Positions 1-5,933 of a DNA stretch of 14,311 bases are shown piece after piece. The notes beneath the pieces are model-generated. The model was not told the origin of the DNA. It made no database searches and worked only from the letters and a program-made list of their open reading frames with translations. The DNA is from JBICHM01 sp043101835 (GTDB lineage Bacteria > Planctomycetota > Phycisphaerae > Phycisphaerales > UBA1924), in assembly GCA_043101835.1 (NCBI GenBank), contig JBICHM010000226.1, positions 1 through 14,311 of the forward strand. Reading direction: 5' to 3'. Both the position numbers and the translations under genes were made by a program. Within the stretch, counting starts at the first letter, position 1, and every line of letters starts with the position of its first letter.

Positions 1-24
1 GGACCGGCCCGCGCTGACGGGGGG

Positions 25-42
25 GGCGCGCCGCGGCGCGCC
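25..42. repeat. 18-bp perfect GC palindrome upstream of the acyltransferase
   Basis: The sequence ggcgcgccgcggcgcgcc is its own reverse complement and follows a run of G. It lies between an in-frame stop (15-17) and the first possible acyltransferase start (TTG 54). It could form a hairpin acting as the terminator of an upstream gene outside the window, or be a leader structure. There is no T-run after it. In such GC-rich DNA a GC-only palindrome is only mildly surprising. Confidence 0.4.
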
Positions 43-53
43 GGCGACCGAAG

Positions 54-1145
54 TTGCCACGCTCCCGACTGCCACGATGGACTGACCCGATCGTCATGGG
101 GGCGTTGCGCGCCGTCATGGCGACGATCCGCGCCGCCGGGCTGGATGAGAGCGTCGCCGTCTGCCGGGACGTCGGGCGGGCGTACGCCAACAGCGGCGCG
201 AGTCGCGTGCGTCTCGGCCGGGCGATCGACAACATCTCGTGGGCGTTCCCCGACTGGTCGCCCGAGCGGGTGCGCGAGGTCGCGGTGGCGTCGTGCTCGC
301 ACCTGTTCGGTCTGGCGGCGGAGATGGCCTGGACCCCCCACCTCTTCGACGAGGATCAGGCCGACGCCGACGGCTGGCCGCGGCGGATCGTCATCGACGA
401 CAGCGCGTGGCCGGCGATCGAGATCCTGCGCCGGCGCCAGCCGACGATCCTGATCTGCGGGCACGGCGGCAACTGGGAGGTGCTTGGCGCGACGATTGCG
501 CACTTCGGCTTCCGCCTGCACGCGCTGTACCGACCGCTGAACTTCCGAGCGATCGACCGCTGGGTGCGACAGACGCGCTCGCGCCGGGGCCTTGAACTCG
601 TGGACAAGTACGGCGCCGTGGAGGCGTTGCCCGAGATCATCGGGCGCGGCGACCCGCTCGGGTTCATCGCCGATCAGAACGCCGGGCTGAAGGGCGTCTT
701 CGTGCCCTTCTTCGACCGGCTCGCCTCGACATACAAATCGATCGGTCTGACCGCGATGCAGTTCGACGCACCGCTGATTTGCGGGCAGGCGCGACGGACC
801 GTCGATCCGGCGACGCGCGAGCTGCGGTACCGGATCGAGGTCTTCGACATCATCCGGCCCGACGAGTGGGCGGAGCAGCCCGACGCGCTCTTCTACATCA
901 GCGCCCGCTACCGGCGCGCGATCGAGGCGATGGTTCGCGCGGCGCCGGAGCAGTACCTGTGGCTGCACCGGTGCTGGAAGACGCGCCCGAAGTTCGAGCA
1001 GCGTGGCAAGCCCATGCCGCCGGCGCTGCGGGAGAAGATCGCGGCGCTCCCTTGGATGACCGACGAATCGCTGGCGCGGATCGACGACCGATCGGCGCGA
1101 GATGCGCATGAGGCCGCGGCGGCCTCGAAGGCGGCATCGCAATGA
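54..1145 (+). CDS. LpxL/HtrB-family lysophospholipid / lipid A acyltransferase
   Basis: This is a membrane-associated acyltransferase of the lipid A biosynthesis (LpxL/HtrB/LpxM) family, which transfers an acyl chain to a lipid acceptor on the cytoplasmic face of the inner membrane. The family's HxxxxE catalytic motif is seen as H137-GGNW-E142 inside CGHGGNWEVLG. It is followed by the usual YRPLN segment, an ADQNAG...VPFF segment, and a C-terminal WLHRCWKTRP closely matching the family's WLHRRWKTRP. The length of 363 residues is slightly long because of an Ala/Arg-rich tail after about residue 335. The start is uncertain: TTG at 54 gives the longest form, ATG at 96 or 117 are alternatives, and none has a clear ribosome binding site. 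The frame is open back to the stop at 15-17, so the gene is not cut by the window edge. The exact acceptor (lipid A or another lipid) cannot be told. Confidence 0.88.
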   Translation: MPRSRLPRWTDPIVMGALRAVMATIRAAGLDESVAVCRDVGRAYANSGASRVRLGRAIDNISWAFPDWSPERVREVAVASCSHLFGLAAEMAWTPHLFDEDQADADGWPRRIVIDDSAWPAIEILRRRQPTILICGHGGNWEVLGATIAHFGFRLHALYRPLNFRAIDRWVRQTRSRRGLELVDKYGAVEALPEIIGRGDPLGFIADQNAGLKGVFVPFFDRLASTYKSIGLTAMQFDAPLICGQARRTVDPATRELRYRIEVFDIIRPDEWAEQPDALFYISARYRRAIEAMVRAAPEQYLWLHRCWKTRPKFEQRGKPMPPALREKIAALPWMTDESLARIDDRSARDAHEAAAASKAASQ

Positions 1146-1186
1146 TCCTTCTCGTTGCCGCCTGCCGCGAGCGACTCCGGTCGCGG

Positions 1187-1192
1187 TACACT
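1187..1192 (+). promoter_or_regulatory. Candidate -10 box of the small-protein gene
   Basis: TACACT matches four of six bases of TATAAT and sits about 34 nt before the GTG start at 1226. That would leave a short leader holding the Shine-Dalgarno-like GGGAG near 1212-1216. No convincing -35 box lies 16-18 nt upstream. The placement between two genes supports it; the motif alone is weak. Confidence 0.3.
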
Positions 1193-1225
1193 GCGGCGAC
1201 CACCCGAACCTGGGAGACGCGCCCC

Positions 1226-1543
1226 GTGGCACGCGCCCGTCAAGTGATCCTGATGCTCCCCGGCGAGAACGGCGCCCCGAAGCCGCTGGGGCGCAAGAGT
1301 GCGATTCTCAAGACGCTCCGGCCCTTCAACATCGGGCAGGACGGCTCGTCGGAGGGGTTCTCGAGCGCGTACGGGCCGGGGATCCGCCTCGAGTTCCCGT
1401 TTGTGGATGAGAAAGATCCGGTGAATCAGGTGATGGTGACGCTCCTCGAGGAGGACTTCGCCTGGCCGGTGCTGATGCGTGTCTCGAAGGAGCTGGGCTG
1501 GAAGATGGTGGATCCGGAAACGGGTCGATCATTTGGCGGTTGA
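1226..1543 (+). CDS. Small conserved-looking cytoplasmic protein of unknown function
   Basis: I do not recognise this 105-residue protein. It begins M(GTG)ARARQVILMLPG, has a basic segment RKSAILKTLRP, then alternates hydrophobic and acidic stretches (RLEFPFVDEKDP, VTLLEEDFAWPVLMRVSKELGW) and ends DPETGRSFGG. There is no signal peptide, membrane span or cysteine. The GTG at 1226 is preferred because TGGGAGA lies about 9 nt upstream. The frame is open to an ATG at 1142 that overlaps the acyltransferase stop (ATGA), but the added Arg/Thr-rich residues look like translated leader. It is probably real: the composition is balanced, unlike the Arg/Ala-rich products of non-coding frames, and it fits the space between two genes. 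The WKMVDPETGRSF end looks like a structured, conserved C-terminus, which a homology search could test. Confidence 0.72.
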   Translation: MARARQVILMLPGENGAPKPLGRKSAILKTLRPFNIGQDGSSEGFSSAYGPGIRLEFPFVDEKDPVNQVMVTLLEEDFAWPVLMRVSKELGWKMVDPETGRSFGG

Positions 1544-1568
1544 GGCGTGGATCCGGCGGGCGCCGGGG

Positions 1569-1574
1569 TAGGCT
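1569..1574 (+). promoter_or_regulatory. Candidate TANNNT -10 box, leaderless FIST gene
   Basis: TAGGCT ends 7 nt before the ATG at 1582, so transcription would begin at or next to the start codon. No Shine-Dalgarno sequence is present between the two. The arrangement matches the TANNNT leaderless promoter type known from other GC-rich bacteria. It recurs at 10320 and 12915. Confidence 0.35.
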
Positions 1575-1581
1575 TTGAGTG

Positions 1582-2844
1582 ATGGGAGCGAGTGATCCAA
1601 CTGAGACGACCGACGCCGCGGCCGGCTTCGCCGGCGGGGCCGGTCTGTCGGGCCACCTCGACCCGCGCGTCGCGGCGCAGCAGGTGTGCGAGCAGGCTCG
1701 CGAGGCGCTGGGGCCGGGCGCGGTGGATCTCGCGTTCCTCTTCGCCAGCGGCACACACGCGCGGATGATGGAGCAGATCGGCGAGCACGTGCGCAGCGGC
1801 CTCGAGCCTCGCACGATCCTGGGCGTGACCGCCGAGGGCGTGATCGCCGGTGAGACGGAACTCGAGGAGACGGGTCTGTCGCTCCTGGCGATGCGCCTGC
1901 CGGGTGTGGCGCTGCACGAGTTCACCAGCGACGATCTGCCCGCCTTCGGCGACGAGCCGAGCGATGAGCAGCTCGCGGCCCTCGCGGAGGCGATCGGCGC
2001 CGACCCGTGGACGCGCGCCGCGTTTCTCTTTGGCGATCCCTTCAGCACGCCCCTCCTGAAGCTGCTGCCGGCGATGTCGCACGTGCACAAGGCGGCGGAC
2101 ATGGACCGCCCGCTGCCGGTCTTCGGCGGGATGGCGAGCGCCGGCGAGAAGCCGGGGCGCAACACCCTGCTGCTCGGCGGGGTGTCGCGGCGCAGCGGCG
2201 CGGTCGGCGTGACGATCGGCGGCCCGATCACGATCGACTGGGTCGTCAGTCAGGGGTGCCGGCCGATCGGTGAGCCGATGGTCATCACCGGCGCGCGGCG
2301 CAACATCGTCTTCACGCTGGGCGGACGCCCCGCGGTGGAGGCGATCCGCGAGGTGATCGAGACGCTCGAGGAGGGCGAGCGCACGCTGCTGCACAACGGC
2401 ATGTTTCTCGGGCGCGCGGTCAGCGAGTACAAGGAGCGTTTCGGGCGGGGCGACTTCCTCATCCGCGCGGTCATGGGCGCCGACGAGCGCCAGGGCGCGA
2501 TCGCCGTGGGCGACATCATGCGTGTCGGCCAGACGGTGCAGCTGCATGTGCGCGACGCCGGGACGGCGAGCGAGGACCTCGAGCTGATGATGAGCGCCCA
2601 GTCGCTCCAGGCGCCGCCGATCGGGGCGCTGGTCTGCACCTGCAACGGTCGCGGGACGCGTCTGTTCGAGGAATCGAACCACGATGCGCTGCGTGTCGCC
2701 CGGGCCCTGGGCGCCGGCGGGAGGGCGGCGCTGGCGGGGTTCTTCGCCGCAGGCGAGATCGGCCCGATCGGGAACGAGTCGTTCCTGCACGGCCACACGG
2801 CGAGCGTGGCGCTGTTCCGCGAGGGCGCCCCGCCGGTCGATTGA
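1582..2844 (+). CDS. FIST N- and C-domain sensory protein
   Basis: This 420-residue soluble protein contains the FIST N-terminal and C-terminal domains (F-box and intracellular signal transduction), thought to bind small ligands such as amino acids. The N-domain spans about residues 35-240 and includes VDLAFLFASGTH and ILGVTAEGVIAGETELEE, the family's CxxxGVIG-like loop. The C-domain spans about 245-415 and includes FLIRAVMG, the CTCNGRG loop near residue 352 and AGFFAAGEIGPIGNESFLHGHTAS, the hallmark end of FIST_C. No output domain (kinase, GGDEF or methyl-acceptor) is fused to it and none lies next door, so what it signals to is unknown. ATG 1582 is chosen over the adjoining GTG 1579. There is no ribosome binding site, and a TANNNT element directly upstream suggests a leaderless transcript. 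Confidence 0.88.
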   Translation: MGASDPTETTDAAAGFAGGAGLSGHLDPRVAAQQVCEQAREALGPGAVDLAFLFASGTHARMMEQIGEHVRSGLEPRTILGVTAEGVIAGETELEETGLSLLAMRLPGVALHEFTSDDLPAFGDEPSDEQLAALAEAIGADPWTRAAFLFGDPFSTPLLKLLPAMSHVHKAADMDRPLPVFGGMASAGEKPGRNTLLLGGVSRRSGAVGVTIGGPITIDWVVSQGCRPIGEPMVITGARRNIVFTLGGRPAVEAIREVIETLEEGERTLLHNGMFLGRAVSEYKERFGRGDFLIRAVMGADERQGAIAVGDIMRVGQTVQLHVRDAGTASEDLELMMSAQSLQAPPIGALVCTCNGRGTRLFEESNHDALRVARALGAGGRAALAGFFAAGEIGPIGNESFLHGHTASVALFREGAPPVD

Positions 2845-2858
2845 CGGCGTCTCGCAGC

Positions 2859-2896
2859 GCGTCAACGCATCCGATTCCCCCTGCGCCGGTTGACGC
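2859..2896. repeat. 8-bp inverted repeat between FIST and carboxypeptidase genes
   Basis: gcgtcaac (2859-2866) is the exact reverse complement of gttgacgc (2889-2896), with a 22-nt loop. It starts 14 nt after the FIST stop, where a transcription terminator would be expected, but no T-run follows. The right arm overlaps the candidate -35 box TTGACG of the next gene, so it could instead be an operator. Confidence 0.3.
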
Positions 2897-2919
2897 TCGC
2901 GCGGTTCGCCCGCGACACT
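2890..2919 (+). promoter_or_regulatory. Candidate sigma-70-type promoter of the carboxypeptidase gene
   Basis: TTGACG (2890-2895) matches five of six bases of the -35 consensus, and GACACT (2914-2919) three of six of the -10 consensus, separated by 18 nt. The position 38 nt before the chosen ATG (2957) leaves room for a short leader with a ribosome binding site. This is the best -35 box in the window. Confidence 0.4.
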
Positions 2920-2956
2920 GCCCGACCGCGCCGATCGGCGCCGCATGGAGAATCCG

Positions 2957-5890
2957 ATGCCCGCACGCGTTGTCCGCCGTTCCCTGTCCGCGCTGGCCTG
3001 CGTTCTGACGCTCGGCGCCGGGGCAGTCGCCCAGCACGAGCCGCCCGCGCAGCCGGCGCGTCCGGCGCTCGAGTACAGCGCGCCCTACTTCCCGGGCGCC
3101 GACCACGACCCGGCGATCCCGTCGCCGCAGGACATCCTCGGCTTCCCCGCCGGCCAGCGAGCCGCGACGCCGGAGGAGATCCTGCGCTGTTTGCGCGAAT
3201 GGGAAGGCAGCGACCGCATCCGCATCGTCGAGCACGCGCGCACCTACGAGGGGCGCCCTGCGGTGCACGCGATCATCAGCGCGCCGCGTCACATGGCGCG
3301 CCTCGACGAGATCCGGCGCAATCGCGCCCGGGCCGCGGACCAGCGCGGCGGCTCGCGGGACGGCGCCCTGCAGGCGGCGATGAACGAGCCGGGCGTCGCG
3401 TGGCTCGCGTACAGCATCCACGGCGACGAGACCTCTGGTTCCGACGCCGCGCTCAATCTGGTCTGGCACCTCGTCGTCGATCGCTCGGAGGCGACGACGG
3501 CGCTGCTTGACGACCTCGTCATCGTCATCGACCCGATGATGAACCCCGACGGCCGCGCGCGCTACCTGAAGATGCACCGCGAGCTCGACGGCGTCGCGCC
3601 GAGCACCGACGAGCAGTCGCTCATCCACAACGGATACTGGCCCGCCGGGCGGACCAACCACTATCTCTTTGACCTCAACCGCGACTGGATCTTCGGCGTG
3701 CACCCCGAGACGCGCGGGCGAATCCGCGCGGTGCGCGACTGGAACCCGCTGCTGTTCGTCGACGCCCACGAGATGGGCGCGCTCGACACCTACCTCTTCA
3801 GCCCGACGCGCGACCCGCAGAACCGCAACGCGCCGGAGCGCCGGCGCAAGTGGAGCGAGCTCTTCGGGCGCGAGCAGGCCGCGGCCTTCGACGCCTACGG
3901 CTGGCGCTACTACACCGGCGAGTGGAACGAGGGCTGGTACCCCGGCTACTCCGACGCGTGGGCCGGGTTCGGCGGCGCCGTGCCGATCCTCTACGAGCAG
4001 GCCGGCGTCGCGCCCTACGGCGTGAAGCGCCCCGAGGGTCGCACGGTCACCTACCGCGAGGCGGTGCACAAGCAGATCACCAGCAGCCTCGCGAACCTGG
4101 AGACGCTGCGCAGCAACCTCGAGGCGATCACGCGCGATTGGGTGGAGGAGCGCGCCGAGGCGATCAGCGCCGACAGCCCGTGGGCCGACCAGGTCTTCGC
4201 CATCCCGCCCTCGATGAATCACGACCGCCTGCGCCGATTCGCTGCGCTCATGGATCTGCAGGGCGTCGAGATGCGCACCGCCGACGACGCGTTCACGGCG
4301 AGCGGTACGGACCGCTTCGGCATGGCCGTCGAAGACCACGAGTTCCCCGCCGGCACGCTGCTCGTCGCGCGACGCCAGCCGAACGCGGCCCTCGCGGGCG
4401 CGCTGCTGGAGTTCGATCCGCAGATGCCCGGCCACTTCCTCGAGCGCGAGCGGCGTGAGCTGCTGCGCACCGGCGGCTCGCTGCTCTATGACATCACGGC
4501 GTGGAACATCACGATGCTCCACGACATCGAGGCCTTCGACATCACGGCGCCGGGCGTCGGCACGAGCGGGTGGAGCGACCCGGCGACCGGCATCGGCGCG
4601 ACGGCGCGCGAGGCGGAGGTCGGCTGGGTGATCCAGGGCGCCGACGACGCATCGGTCGTCGCGGCGGCGCAGCTGATGGAGCGGGGCGTCGATGTGCGCG
4701 TCAGCAACCGCCCCTTCACATGGGGCGACCACGAGTTCCCGCGCGGGAGCGTCGTCGTCGCGCAGATCGACAACGGCGATTTCGACGGCGACCTCGCGGC
4801 CACGATCGACCGCGTGGCGCGCGACGCGAAGGTGCAGGCCGTCGCCACCGACACGGGCTTCGGCGAGGGCGACTGGAACCCCGACATCGGCGGCGAGCAC
4901 TTCCCGCTGATGGCGCGCCCGCGCATCGCGGTCGTCACGCGCGACGGCGTCAGCCCCAACAACTTCGGCGAAGTGTGGTTCACGATCGACCACCAGCTGG
5001 GCCTGCCGATGGCGCAGATCGAGCTGGGCGACCTTGCGCGCGCCGACCTGCGGAAGTACAACCTGATCGTCATCCCCGAGGCCTTCGGCGCCGGGCTGGC
5101 GCAGGCGCGGGAGTCGCTCGCGACCTGGGTGCGCGCGGGCGGCACGCTGATCGCGATCGGCTCGGCCGCATCGCAGATGGCGAGTGAAAGCAGCGGCCTC
5201 AGCGACGCCCGCCTCCTGCGCGGCGTGCTGGAGGATTTGGACGCCTACGAGCAGCAGGTGCTGCGCGAGTACCTGTCGCTGACCGAGTCTGTGGATGTCG
5301 CGAGCGTGTGGACGGGCGATGTGCCGACCGAGCCTGCGTACCCGTGGGGCGAGGCGCCCTCGCGCCCGGGCAGCGACGAGCTGGAGCGGCGCGACGATTG
5401 GGCGCGGATCTTCAGCCCCCAGGGCGCCGCGATGGCCGGGCGCGTGGATCAGAAGTCGTGGCTGACCGCCGGCACGCCGGAGCGTATGAGCGTGCTGCTG
5501 GGCGGGTCGCAGGTCTTCATGGCCGCGGGGGGCGTCGAGGCGCCGGTGCGCTTCGGCATCTTCACGCCCGCGCCCGAGCAGCCGGCGCCGGAGGGCGAGG
5601 AGGCCGAAGGCGAAGCCGACAAGAAGCCTGAGGCGAAGCGCGCCGGCTGGGCGATGCTGCCGACCGGCACGACGCTGCGCCTCCGCATGAGCGGACTGCT
5701 CTGGCCCGAGGCGGCCGGACGCATCGCCAACGGCGCCTATGTGACGCGCGAGGACCTCGGACGCGGGCAGGTGATCCTCTTCGCTGACAGCCCCGTCTTC
5801 CGCGGCGCCACGCGCGGCACGGCGCGCCTGCTCACCAACGCGATCGTGTACGGGCCGGGGTTCGGGGGCAGTGAGGCGGTCCTGCCGTAG
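2957..5890 (+). CDS. Exported M14-family zinc carboxypeptidase, large form
   Basis: A 977-residue secreted or periplasmic metallopeptidase of family M14, which removes C-terminal residues from peptides. The zinc and catalytic apparatus is complete: H155 and E158 in SIHGDETSG, third ligand H271 in FVDAHEMGA, substrate-carboxylate binding N241-R242 in DLNRDW, and the likely catalytic glutamate E347 in PILYEQAG. An NPDG motif follows strand DLVIVIDPMM. The M14 domain covers about residues 75-400. The long remainder is beta-rich and includes a Rossmann-like, amidotransferase-like strand (YNLIVIPEAFG, about 700-715) and an acidic Glu/Ala/Pro linker near 875-900. The N-terminus is a clear signal peptide (MPARVVRRSL, hydrophobic core, cleavage likely after AVA25). 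ATG 2957 is preferred over ATG 2945 because GGAGA at 2948-2952 sits at the right distance from it. Substrate unknown. Confidence 0.9.
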   Translation: MPARVVRRSLSALACVLTLGAGAVAQHEPPAQPARPALEYSAPYFPGADHDPAIPSPQDILGFPAGQRAATPEEILRCLREWEGSDRIRIVEHARTYEGRPAVHAIISAPRHMARLDEIRRNRARAADQRGGSRDGALQAAMNEPGVAWLAYSIHGDETSGSDAALNLVWHLVVDRSEATTALLDDLVIVIDPMMNPDGRARYLKMHRELDGVAPSTDEQSLIHNGYWPAGRTNHYLFDLNRDWIFGVHPETRGRIRAVRDWNPLLFVDAHEMGALDTYLFSPTRDPQNRNAPERRRKWSELFGREQAAAFDAYGWRYYTGEWNEGWYPGYSDAWAGFGGAVPILYEQAGVAPYGVKRPEGRTVTYREAVHKQITSSLANLETLRSNLEAITRDWVEERAEAISADSPWADQVFAIPPSMNHDRLRRFAALMDLQGVEMRTADDAFTASGTDRFGMAVEDHEFPAGTLLVARRQPNAALAGALLEFDPQMPGHFLERERRELLRTGGSLLYDITAWNITMLHDIEAFDITAPGVGTSGWSDPATGIGATAREAEVGWVIQGADDASVVAAAQLMERGVDVRVSNRPFTWGDHEFPRGSVVVAQIDNGDFDGDLAATIDRVARDAKVQAVATDTGFGEGDWNPDIGGEHFPLMARPRIAVVTRDGVSPNNFGEVWFTIDHQLGLPMAQIELGDLARADLRKYNLIVIPEAFGAGLAQARESLATWVRAGGTLIAIGSAASQMASESSGLSDARLLRGVLEDLDAYEQQVLREYLSLTESVDVASVWTGDVPTEPAYPWGEAPSRPGSDELERRDDWARIFSPQGAAMAGRVDQKSWLTAGTPERMSVLLGGSQVFMAAGGVEAPVRFGIFTPAPEQPAPEGEEAEGEADKKPEAKRAGWAMLPTGTTLRLRMSGLLWPEAAGRIANGAYVTREDLGRGQVILFADSPVFRGATRGTARLLTNAIVYGPGFGGSEAVLP

Positions 5891-5933
5891 GACAGGCTCC
5901 AGCCTCGCGCGGAGGTCGGCCGATAGATCAACC

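Noticed and set aside
1426..2946. 506-codon antisense open frame opposite the FIST gene
   Set aside because: Composition bias typical of the mirror frame of a GC-rich gene; the plus strand has a clear FIST N plus FIST C protein.
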